From: Candidatus Aminicenantota bacterium
GTDB lineage: Bacteria; Acidobacteriota; Aminicenantia; Aminicenantales; Aminicenantaceae
NCBI GenBank assembly: GCA_030607635.1
Contig: JAUWJP010000022.1
Span: 1-12,356, forward strand
Reading direction: 5' to 3'
DNA length: 12,356 nt
Of this stretch, positions 6,342 to 12,356 are shown one piece after another. Position 1 is the first letter of the stretch, and the number at the start of each line of letters is the position of its first letter. The notes below the pieces were generated by a model. The model was not told the origin of the DNA. It saw nothing but the letters and a program-made list of their open reading frames with translations, and made no database searches. Made by a program: the position numbers and the translations under genes.

Positions 6342-6995
6342 ATGATTGAAGAAAATGTAAAGAAAATACTTCAGGGGTTGCCCCCAGGAGTTGAGCTTAT
6401 AGCGGCAGCCAAAACAAGAACGCCCGAGGAAATTATGCGAGCTGCTCAGGCAGGTGTTAAAATCGTCGGTGAAAATTATGTCCAGGAAGCTCTTGCAGCC
6501 TTTAATGCAGTGGGGCACAGAGTGAAATGGCACTTCATAGGTCATCTCCAGAGAAACAAGGTTAAAAAAGCAGTCGAGATATTCGACATGATCGAGACTG
6601 TAGATTCTCCTGAGCTTTCCAAAGAAATCGACAAAAGATGCAGTCAGCACAAAAGAATCATGCCAGTTCTCATAGAGATAAACAGCGGCAGAGAAAAACA
6701 AAAATTCGGTATTTTTCCTAAAGATGCAGAAGATTTTATCAAGGAAATATCAGAGCTTAAAAACATAAAAATAGAAGGCTTCATGACCATGGGCCCTATG
6801 TTTGGCGACCCAGAAGATGCCAGGCCTTACTTTGTAGAAACGAAAAAGCTATTCGACAGGATAAAAACACTTAATCTTCCTGGATTGGAGATGAAATATC
6901 TTTCCATGGGAATGACAAACTCTTATCAGGTTGCTATAGAAGAAGGCGCCAATATCGTCAGAATCGGAACAAAAATCTTTGGGCCGAGAGGCTGA
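6342..6995 (+). CDS. yggS: YggS/PROSC-family pyridoxal phosphate-binding protein
   Basis: 217 residues from ATG 6342, slightly shorter at the N-terminus than many homologues (~230). A TTG at 6330 would add four residues; neither start has a good ribosome binding site, and I chose the ATG. The PLP lysine is K24 in IAAAKTRTPEE. Other family marks are GVKIVGENYVQEA, WHFIGHLQRNKVKKA, the EINSGREKQKFGI strand, the IEGFMTMGP loop, YLSMGMTNSYQVAIEEGANIVRIGTKIFG at the end, all in the order of the TIM-barrel fold. Family members bind PLP without a known reaction and take part in vitamin B6 balance and amino/keto acid homeostasis in the cytoplasm. The gene stands alone and meets the DUF362 gene tail to tail with only 21 nt between stops. 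Confidence 0.94.
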   Translation: MIEENVKKILQGLPPGVELIAAAKTRTPEEIMRAAQAGVKIVGENYVQEALAAFNAVGHRVKWHFIGHLQRNKVKKAVEIFDMIETVDSPELSKEIDKRCSQHKRIMPVLIEINSGREKQKFGIFPKDAEDFIKEISELKNIKIEGFMTMGPMFGDPEDARPYFVETKKLFDRIKTLNLPGLEMKYLSMGMTNSYQVAIEEGANIVRIGTKIFGPRG

Positions 6996-7016
6996 AACTT
7001 AATATCTATCTAATAT

Positions 7017-7910
7017 CTAAATAAGGATCCCTTCGTTCCAACCCAGCTTAATAAGCTCTATTTTGTCGGAATCGCTAACTCCCAGGTTATGACGTGAATC
7101 AGCGAGATAAACATGTTTGGCCGGAGGCCGCAAAGGCCTCTCTTCGTTAAAATACTCTCGGCGCTTTGCCTGTAAAATACGAACACCTGTGGCATCAACG
7201 GCTACGGGATCCTGGCTGACCAGAATGCCCTTGTATTCCCAGACATACTTATCGCTGTAGTGATGGGGTCCGATGCCATGGAAGAGAGGATTTAACATGA
7301 GAAGAACATTCAGCTTTGTCCTTTCCTTGAGATTATGCTTGTACCAGAGTGTAGCTAAATCTGCACAGGAATCACCGTGATAGGCAGACGGCAAGGGGAC
7401 AAACATGATATGGTTTTTAATACACCCTCCCATTCCAGCCCAGTGATGGGTTCGAGCAGGTCTTGCATTTATGATTACAGTGGCATTTTTAAATATCGGA
7501 TTTTTCCTTACTCCCCTGTCATCTATCCCGATGTTATCCTCTGCGACACCAGCATCCATGATTCTCCTTTTCAAAGCCTGTTCAACCTCATTTGTCGTTG
7601 GGATTGGTCCCCAGACATTGCTCTTGATGCCGACTATATCGGATGGCTTCACAAACTTCTTCCAGGCATTTATTGGATCTGCTTCTCCTAATAACGCAGT
7701 AACGCTATCATCAAGCATTTTTTGGATAACAACAGGGTCAGGCTTTTTAAAAGATATCAAGGCATTCTTGTTTCTGATAAGAACGACTTTTGCTCTTCTT
7801 TCAGCCTCCATTTTTTCTGGAATTTTAAAACCATAGGCAAAAGCTCCTGCAAAAGGAGTCATGGCAGCCACTCGAAGAAAATCACGCCGCGTGATTACTC
7901 TCTTTTTCAT
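7017..7910 (-). CDS. Tat-exported DUF362 domain protein
   Basis: 297 residues. The start follows AGGAG 7 nt upstream. The N-terminus KKRVITRRDFLRVAAM is a twin-arginine signal (R8, R9, then FL), followed by a hydrophobic AMTPFAGAFAYGF, so export in folded form to the periplasm is likely. The rest matches the DUF362 fold: VKPSDIVGIKSNVWG (a conserved metal/anion-site type strand), the NATVIINARPARTHHWAGMGGCIKNH stretch, and SQDPVAVDATGVRILQ near the C-terminus. Many DUF362 proteins carry 2x4Fe-4S ferredoxin domains; none is seen here. The function of the family is unknown. A Tat signal hints at a cofactor, but none can be identified. It lies 56 nt downstream of the DUF6599-type gene on the same strand, likely as one transcript. 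Confidence 0.85.
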   Translation of the reverse strand: MKKRVITRRDFLRVAAMTPFAGAFAYGFKIPEKMEAERRAKVVLIRNKNALISFKKPDPVVIQKMLDDSVTALLGEADPINAWKKFVKPSDIVGIKSNVWGPIPTTNEVEQALKRRIMDAGVAEDNIGIDDRGVRKNPIFKNATVIINARPARTHHWAGMGGCIKNHIMFVPLPSAYHGDSCADLATLWYKHNLKERTKLNVLLMLNPLFHGIGPHHYSDKYVWEYKGILVSQDPVAVDATGVRILQAKRREYFNEERPLRPPAKHVYLADSRHNLGVSDSDKIELIKLGWNEGILI

Positions 7911-7966
7911 TCTTTTCTCCTATTCTATTTATTAAAGGTGAGAAATTTATTTTTAATAAAAAAATA

Positions 7967-8974
7967 TCAATTATATTTCTTTATTCTCTCTTCGAGTTCT
8001 TCTATTATTCCTTTTGCCAAAAATCTTGAGGGAGCATTAAAAATTATGATAATAAAATCCTGCTGAAGCTTGGCTGCCGTCCACTTCATATCCTCGGTCT
8101 GGATTAAGCTTAATTCTGTTGCGTCAGGCATGTAAGATTTCATAAAACTTTTATAAGCCATAGAAGCTTTATTGACCTCAGGATAGCGAACCACAAGAAG
8201 GTAACTTTTCTCGTCGTTTTCTCTGTAAATCCCGAGTGCAGCTTCTGTTTGCTGATCAAGGAGAAGAATATTCTCATCAGAAACATAAAAATGGTAGTTT
8301 AAAATCAGATGATTATGAAAATAATGGGCGCTTTTCTCAGTGAGATTTTCCGAAGGTATAAGAGAAACAATGTCAGGCTTCTTCCCTTCTTTTATGATGG
8401 AAGATGCCACTTTCTCCCCCAGAGCAAACAAAGCTTTTCTAGTATCCTCTGTTTCCTCCTCAGAATAAAGGGAAACAAAGAAACGGTCCTTCCATAAGGA
8501 TAGAAGACCTCCGTTGTAAGTCGAGCCCTGGCCGATTCCTGCCTCCTCTCCTTCAAGGTCATGGGTAAAAACACCAAAGGCATCCTTGGAAGTTTCCATA
8601 TCGAATAAATCAGCAACTATGTCAGGTTTTCCTTCTTTGGTAAACCGTCTTGCCAGGAGTTGTTTAAAATTGTAAGAGCGGTAGACCTCCCCTGCGCCGT
8701 CAATATAATCGAAAATTGTCTGAGGATCATAGATTTCGTCTTTCCCTTCTGCTTTCCAGCCATTGATCTCCTGAGGCAATAAATCTCCTAGGGTAATCTT
8801 CTCATCTTTTGCAGTTCCTCCCATTATCCGTGCTCCTTCTGTGCGCTCGTAATAAAAAAGTATATTATACGTTTTATTGGTTTTATTTGCCTCTTTATGG
8901 GCTCCTTTATGAGCCACTAAGCTTAATAGGCCTATATGGAAAAGGAAAATTGCAACACACGCAGTTTTTTTCAT
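7967..8974 (-). CDS. DUF6599-type exported protein of unknown function
   Basis: 335 residues from ATG 8974. This start gives MKK followed by the hydrophobic ACVAIFLFHIGLLSLVA, a good Sec signal peptide, but there is no clear ribosome binding site. ATG 8824 (MGGTAKDEK) has a strong AAGGAG 8 nt upstream and would give a 285-residue protein without a signal. The frame is open further up to 9085. The conserved core begins TLGDLLPQEINGW (61-73) and includes IFDYIDGAGEVYRSYNF (87-103), typical of DUF6599 proteins. The middle (DLFDMETSKDAFGVFTHD) and C-terminal parts are soluble alpha/beta with no catalytic motif I recognise. It is followed at 56 nt by the Tat DUF362 gene and runs divergently from the Rrf2 regulator, so shared control is plausible. 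I favour an exported protein, with the start uncertain. Confidence 0.8.
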   Translation of the reverse strand: MKKTACVAIFLFHIGLLSLVAHKGAHKEANKTNKTYNILFYYERTEGARIMGGTAKDEKITLGDLLPQEINGWKAEGKDEIYDPQTIFDYIDGAGEVYRSYNFKQLLARRFTKEGKPDIVADLFDMETSKDAFGVFTHDLEGEEAGIGQGSTYNGGLLSLWKDRFFVSLYSEEETEDTRKALFALGEKVASSIIKEGKKPDIVSLIPSENLTEKSAHYFHNHLILNYHFYVSDENILLLDQQTEAALGIYRENDEKSYLLVVRYPEVNKASMAYKSFMKSYMPDATELSLIQTEDMKWTAAKLQQDFIIIIFNAPSRFLAKGIIEELEERIKKYN

Positions 8975-9111
8975 CTTTGGGAATTTTAGCAGAATTTCGC
9001 AGGAAACGTAAAGACCAAAACGTAGAAAAGGGCAGTGGAGATTACCACGCTTACTTCTGCAGCTCACAATAGTATTAAAATTCAATTATTAAAATATTAA
9101 TATAAAACTGC

Positions 9112-9135
9112 ATAAATCTTATAAATTCTATAAAT
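9112..9135. repeat. Three ATAAAT direct repeats at 9-bp period in the divergent promoter region
   Basis: ATAAAT begins at 9112, 9121 and 9130. The array ends six bases before the -35 of the rrf2 promoter. It may be an AT-rich UP-element or an operator; low complexity makes chance a real option. Confidence 0.4.
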
Positions 9136-9140
9136 TTATG

Positions 9141-9169
9141 TTGAAAAAAAAATTTAAATAAGCTAACAT
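9141..9169 (+). promoter_or_regulatory. Sigma-70 type promoter of the Rrf2 regulator gene
   Basis: TTGAAA (9141-9146) and TAACAT (9164-9169) with a 17-nt spacer. Initiation would be near 9176, giving a leader of about 35 nt before the GTG start. It lies in the 237-nt region shared with the divergent DUF6599-DUF362 operon. Confidence 0.5.
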
Positions 9170-9211
9170 CAGGATGAATTTTTATAATACCTCATAAAAA
9201 AGGAGCAATCC

Positions 9212-9673
9212 GTGATAAAACTTTCAACAAAAGGAAGGTATGGAACTCGCCTAATGAAGAATCTTGCACAAAATTATAACAATGGAAATGAAGCAGTCAT
9301 ACTCAAAAGCGTATCCGATAATGAAAATATTTCCATTCGCTATTTAGAACAAATCGTTATTCCTCTTAAGATCAGCAGGCTCGTAAAAAGTATCCGCGGA
9401 GCAGGGGGAGGCTATACGTTAGCCCGACATCCTTCTGAAATCAAAGTGAGTGAAATCCTCCATGCTTTGGAAGGATCATGCTGTCTTGTCGACTGTGGTG
9501 AGGACCCTGATTATTGTGACCGTATTCCCATCTGTGCAAGCTACGATATATGGAAAGAGGCCAGTAATCTCTTGAAAGATTATTTCGATAGCATAACTCT
9601 CCAGGACCTCATAAAACTTTCCGACAAAAAAACCCCTACGGGCAAAGCAAAAAGCAAAGCTAAACGTCATTAA
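9212..9673 (+). CDS. Rrf2-family transcriptional regulator with cysteine cluster
   Basis: 153 residues from a GTG start preceded by AAGGAG at 6 nt. The Rrf2 winged helix is clear: the N-terminus IKLSTKGRYGTRLM, the recognition area SIRYLEQIVIPLK (41-53) and the hallmark wing IRGAGGGYTLARHPSEIKVSEIL (61-83). Five cysteines follow in 19 residues: C90, C91, C95, C102, C108. C95-X6-C102-X5-C108 corresponds to the three-cysteine Fe-S site of IscR/NsrR/RsrR-type members, with slightly different spacing and two extra cysteines. The C-terminal tail is lysine-rich (KTPTGKAKSKAKRH). I infer a sensor of Fe-S state, NO or redox, but not which. It lies between a divergent exported-protein operon and an octaheme cytochrome gene, both natural targets. 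Confidence 0.93.
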   Translation: MIKLSTKGRYGTRLMKNLAQNYNNGNEAVILKSVSDNENISIRYLEQIVIPLKISRLVKSIRGAGGGYTLARHPSEIKVSEILHALEGSCCLVDCGEDPDYCDRIPICASYDIWKEASNLLKDYFDSITLQDLIKLSDKKTPTGKAKSKAKRH

Positions 9674-9718
9674 ACCTTACCTCTTAATTAGCCTGGATTA
9701 TTCACGAGTCGACGTTGC

Positions 9719-9802
9719 CAGATTGCCACGCTCCCTTCGGTCACTCGCAATGACAATTTATTGTATGAGATTACTACGCCTTTTCAGGGTTCGCAATGAC
9801 AT
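9719..9802. repeat. Two tandem copies of a TCGCAATGACA-ending dispersed repeat
   Basis: Copy 1 (9719-9755) starts CAGATTGCCACGCTCC and ends CTCGCAATGACA. Copy 2 (9767-9802) starts GAGATTACTACGCC and ends TTCGCAATGACAT. Similar units of the form AGATTGCCACG(variable)TCGCAATGACA are scattered through many unrelated bacterial genomes. The variable middle (CCCTTCGG / TTTTCAGGG) lies between conserved ends. No coding capacity. Confidence 0.7.
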
Positions 9803-9895
9803 TGTAAAAATAGATATTGCGTTTATATTAGTAATTCTATATATCTAATAGCTAATCTTGCAAAAAAAATCAAACTTTAAGTGAAAAGAAGGTTT

Positions 9896-9924
9896 TTGAC
9901 AATTGACATTGTCAATAGTATAAA
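9896..9924 (+). promoter_or_regulatory. Sigma-70 promoter of the octaheme cytochrome
   Basis: A consensus -35 TTGACA (9896-9901), a 17-nt spacer and TATAAA (9919-9924). The expected start of transcription is near 9931, giving a leader of about 62 nt. Such a near-consensus promoter would be strong unless repressed, and its spacer is filled by a palindrome. Confidence 0.65.
9902..9916. promoter_or_regulatory. Palindromic operator candidate within the cytochrome promoter
   Basis: ATTGACA-T-TGTCAAT is a perfect 7-1-7 inverted repeat lying between -35 and -10. A second, overlapping dyad, TTGACAA (9896-9902) with TTGTCAA (9909-9915), includes the -35 itself. A dimeric repressor here would block RNA polymerase. 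The nearby Rrf2 regulator or an FNR/HcpR-like NO-responsive factor are the main candidates; the 13-bp TTGAC-N3-GTCAA core is one base shorter than FNR-type half-site spacing. Confidence 0.6.
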
Positions 9925-9993
9925 TTTTACTAGCATAAGGAAAAACCTGAAAGGGACTTTGTATTCCTAAAATTAAAAATAAGGAGCGGAACT

Positions 9994-11235
9994 TTGAATC
10001 ACAAATCTATTGCCATTATTCTGATGAGCATCGCTCTTTGTGCTGGGGCTTATGCCCAACAATGTGTGGATTGTCACAAGAAAGTTACGCCTAATATTGT
10101 TTCCGACTGGCAGATAAGCAAACACAGTCAAAATGAGGTCAACTGTTCTGTATGCCACGGCGAACTGCATAAAGATCAGGATGACGCTGACAAAGTACAG
10201 ATTCCCACGCCAGAGACTTGTGCCGTCTGCCATGAGGACAGAGTTGAGCAGTTCAAGAAAGGTAAGCACGCAGCCGCATGGGCTGCCTTGAAGGCAATGC
10301 CAACAGCCCATTGGCAGCCAATGGCCCTGATAGAAGGGATGAAGGGCTGCGGCGGGTGTCACAAGATTGGATTGAAAACAGAAGCAGAAATAAAAGAATT
10401 GAAGAAGAGCGGCGCAGGTTTTGGCATTGCTTCTTGTGATGCTTGCCATACTAGGCATATCTTCTCCGTTCAAGAAGCTACCCAGCCCCAGGCCTGCCAG
10501 ACTTGCCATATGGGCTTTGACCATCCCCAGTGGGAGATGTATTCTGCGTCCAAGCATGGTGTTCGATATCTGTTGAAACAGAACAAGATTCTTCCTGAAT
10601 CTGTGGCCGCACCAACATGCCAGACATGTCATATGCAGGAAGGGAATCATGAGGTCAGCACGGCCTGGGGATTCCTCGCGGTGCGGCTTCCGTTGCCGGA
10701 GGATAAACAGTGGGCCACAGACCGAGTCTCAATTCTACAAGGTCTTGGAGTTCGCGATCCCAACGGAAAACCCACAGCCAGGCTCGATGTTGTAAAGGCA
10801 GCAGATGTCGCCAGATTAACCCAAGAAGATTGGCAAAAGGAACGAGACAAAATGATAAAGACATGCAACCAATGCCACTCAGTGAATTTTGCAAAAGCAG
10901 AGTTGGAAAAAGGCGATCAAATGATTAAAGAAGCAGACAATCTTATGGCAGAAGCGATCCGCACCGTAGCTAGATTGTACAAGGATGGGATCCTAGCTAA
11001 ACCGAAGGACTATGCTTATCCTTTTCCTGATCTTCTTACCTTCCACGACGCGTCAACTCCGATCGAACAGAAACTTTTTGTTATGTTTCTTGAACACCGG
11101 ATGAGAACATTCCAGGGAACATTCCATGCCAATCCTGATTATGCCCTCTGGTATGGGTGGAGTGAAATGCAGATGGATCTGACAGAAATTAGAGCATTGG
11201 CTGAGGAACTCCGCAAAAATCACAAGAAATCCTAA
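9994..11235 (+). CDS. Periplasmic octaheme cytochrome c, hydroxylamine oxidoreductase-like superfamily
   Basis: 413 residues from a TTG start set by AAGGAG 7 nt upstream. The N-terminus MNHKSIAIILMSIALCAGAYA is a Sec signal with likely cleavage after AYA. Eight CxxCH heme motifs begin at C24, C51, C76, C119, C148, C168, C209 and C291. The first seven lie in 190 residues, the eighth alone after an 80-residue gap, then a long helical C-terminal part with HANPDYALWYGWSEM (378-392). Eight hemes, this spacing and the C-terminal helices fit the multiheme HAO-type group, which includes hydroxylamine oxidation and reductive nitrite/hydroxylamine enzymes. The protein is shorter than typical HAO (over 500 residues). 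Whether a Tyr crosslinks the catalytic heme cannot be told; Y383 and Y387 are candidates. Direction and substrate are open. GC content looks higher than in flanking genes. ResB follows at 175 nt. Confidence 0.85.
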   Translation: MNHKSIAIILMSIALCAGAYAQQCVDCHKKVTPNIVSDWQISKHSQNEVNCSVCHGELHKDQDDADKVQIPTPETCAVCHEDRVEQFKKGKHAAAWAALKAMPTAHWQPMALIEGMKGCGGCHKIGLKTEAEIKELKKSGAGFGIASCDACHTRHIFSVQEATQPQACQTCHMGFDHPQWEMYSASKHGVRYLLKQNKILPESVAAPTCQTCHMQEGNHEVSTAWGFLAVRLPLPEDKQWATDRVSILQGLGVRDPNGKPTARLDVVKAADVARLTQEDWQKERDKMIKTCNQCHSVNFAKAELEKGDQMIKEADNLMAEAIRTVARLYKDGILAKPKDYAYPFPDLLTFHDASTPIEQKLFVMFLEHRMRTFQGTFHANPDYALWYGWSEMQMDLTEIRALAEELRKNHKKS

Positions 11236-11345
11236 AAGAGCGAAGCCGCGAAAGAAAGAAGGGATAGAAAAAAGAAAAAGGTCAGAAGTTCTTAGCAATT
11301 TTTTCAACAGAATTTTTTCCGCTCGCCTAAAACATATCTACTATA

Positions 11346-11374
11346 TTGCAATGAATTAATTATTCCTATATTAT
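11346..11374 (+). promoter_or_regulatory. Possible promoter of resB
   Basis: TTGCAA (11346-11351) and TATTAT (11369-11374) with a 17-nt spacer, 36 nt before the resB ATG. The hexamers CTACTA (11338-11343) and TAGTAG (11375-11380) flank it as an inverted pair. If real, resB has its own transcript besides any read-through from the cytochrome gene. Confidence 0.4.
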
Positions 11375-11410
11375 TAGTAGCTATAAATATTTTCAGGAGT
11401 TTAAATCCAG

Positions 11411-12356
11411 ATGAAATCCTTGTTGAATTTTTTTAACTCAGTCAAATTAGCCATTTTTCTCTTGATCATCATTACTCTTGTCTCTATGCTCGGAAGCCTT
11501 ATTCCTCAGCACAGAAGCCTAGATGAGTATGTGGCCCGCTACGGACAGTTTGCACATCTACTCAATCAACTCCAGCTTACCAAGCTTTATCAGTCATTGT
11601 GGTTCATCGCCCTTCTTTGCCTTTTTGCCCTGAATATCATAGTCTGTACTTTAACTCGCCTCTCACCCAAACTCAGAAAAGCATTTCATCCAAAACTGGA
11701 AATGGAATCAAAAGAGATTACTGTCTTAAAAATTAAGGGAGAATTCAAAAAAAACATAGGTCTTGACACAGCTAAAAAAGAGCTGAAAAAGGAACTTCGC
11801 TCAAGGCATTACCATCTCAAAGAAGTAGAAAGGGGAAACAAAACCTTTCTTCTCGCCCGAAAAAAGATTCTGGGCTGGTTTGGTGCTGACGTTGTCCACA
11901 TCGGCATCCTTATTATTCTCACAGGGGGCATAATCAGCGGTGCTGGGGGATTCAGGAAAGATTTAACCTTTAAAGAAAGAGATATTCGCGGTATTCCTGG
12001 AGCTGAATTTAAGTTGAGGCTTGATAAATTCGAAACAGAATACTATCCGAACGGCAGTGTCAGAGATTGGAAAAGCACCCTCACAGTTATTGAAAATGAG
12101 AAGCCAATTCTAAGCAAAGTCATCGAGGTTAATCATCCCCTATCCTATAAAGGCTTTGTTTTTTATCAAAGCAGCTATGGCTGGAACTGGACAAACACTT
12201 CTGTAGAAATTTGGGTAAGAAAAAGAAAAGATCCTTCGTTCTTGAGGAAAACAGAAATGAAAGTCGGGCAAAGGGTAAACCTTGAAGGCGAAAACATCCA
12301 TATTTCTGTACTTCATTTTATCCCTGATTTTGTTATCAATGAAAGAAACGAGGTCA
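11411..12356 (+). CDS. resB: Cytochrome c biogenesis protein ResB (3' truncated by window edge)
   Basis: The frame is open from ATG 11411 to the right edge, 315 residues visible; GGAG lies 11 nt upstream. Three membrane spans are visible: about 12-31 (KLAIFLLIIITLVSMLGSLIP), 62-81 (SLWFIALLCLFALNIIVCTL) and 159-178 (ADVVHIGILIILTGGIISG, with a conserved VHIG His), followed by a large extracytoplasmic domain (LDKFETEYYPNGSVRDWKS, VNHPLSYKGFVFYQSSYGWNW). This is the ResB/Ccs1 pattern; the fourth span lies beyond the window. With ResC/CcsA, it delivers and attaches heme to apocytochrome c on the outer face of the membrane (system II). Its place right after an eight-heme cytochrome fits a dedicated maturation role. 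A ccsA/resC gene would be expected next. Confidence 0.95.
   Translation, partial: MKSLLNFFNSVKLAIFLLIIITLVSMLGSLIPQHRSLDEYVARYGQFAHLLNQLQLTKLYQSLWFIALLCLFALNIIVCTLTRLSPKLRKAFHPKLEMESKEITVLKIKGEFKKNIGLDTAKKELKKELRSRHYHLKEVERGNKTFLLARKKILGWFGADVVHIGILIILTGGIISGAGGFRKDLTFKERDIRGIPGAEFKLRLDKFETEYYPNGSVRDWKSTLTVIENEKPILSKVIEVNHPLSYKGFVFYQSSYGWNWTNTSVEIWVRKRKDPSFLRKTEMKVGQRVNLEGENIHISVLHFIPDFVINERNEV

Larger units (their letters stand above)
9674..9993. other. Intergenic region between rrf2 and the octaheme cytochrome
   Basis: These 320 nt hold two tandem copies of a dispersed repeat (9719-9802), an AT-rich stretch with a weak TATTAG/CTAATA dyad (9826-9850), and the strong cytochrome promoter with its embedded palindrome (9896-9924). 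No ORF and no convincing terminator for rrf2 was found. Confidence 0.6.

Noticed and set aside
9973..10650. 225-codon minus-strand ORF opposite the octaheme cytochrome
   Set aside because: Antisense shadow; the plus strand encodes a signal peptide and eight CxxCH motifs in order.

Overview
The window reads as chromosomal DNA of a Gram-negative bacterium of moderate to low GC content. The envelope genes point that way: an outer-membrane beta-barrel protein ending in Phe, a Tat-exported protein, a Sec-exported multiheme cytochrome c and a system II (ResB) cytochrome c maturation protein. The mix of UPF/DUF families and three dispersed palindromic repeat families is typical of genomes from uncultured environmental lineages. 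I cannot name a phylum from sequence alone.

Layout, left to right. 1-512 (+): C-terminal part of an outer-membrane barrel protein, cut by the window edge. 807-883 (-): tRNA-Arg(ACG) with encoded CCA. 1012-2016 (-): a zinc alcohol dehydrogenase gene broken by one in-frame TAA. 2163-2591 (-): a Fur-family regulator. 2683-4008 (-): a YprB-like DEDD exonuclease-fold protein, preceded by a promoter carrying two identical 7-3-7 dyads and by a 15-codon leader ORF with a strong ribosome binding site. 4188-4607 (-): YjbQ/UPF0047. 4736-5767 (-): a dGTPase-like HD phosphohydrolase. 6342-6995 (+): YggS-type PLP protein. 7017-7910 and 7967-8974 (-): a two-gene unit of a DUF6599-type protein followed by a Tat-signal DUF362 protein. 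9212-9673 (+): an Rrf2-family regulator with five clustered cysteines. 9994-11235 (+): an octaheme cytochrome c resembling the hydroxylamine oxidoreductase superfamily. 11411-12356 (+): ResB, running off the right edge.

The left and middle parts are mostly housekeeping. The right third looks like a redox module. A probable Fe-S/thiol-sensing Rrf2 regulator sits between a divergent DUF6599-DUF362 operon and a downstream octaheme cytochrome. That cytochrome has a near-consensus sigma-70 promoter with a perfect palindrome filling the space between -35 and -10. ResB, needed for heme attachment to exported cytochromes c, follows directly. The simplest model is that the Rrf2 protein represses a periplasmic nitrogen-oxide/hydroxylamine-type redox enzyme and perhaps the divergent operon. 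This is inference, but the sites are specific enough to test.

Intergenic DNA holds three repeat families: a GGGCTTGAT-type palindrome (four copies), a REP/BIME-like pair of 27-bp inverted arms before yggS, and two tandem copies of a TCGCAATGACA-ending repeat after rrf2. No integrase, transposase gene, CRISPR array or rRNA was seen.
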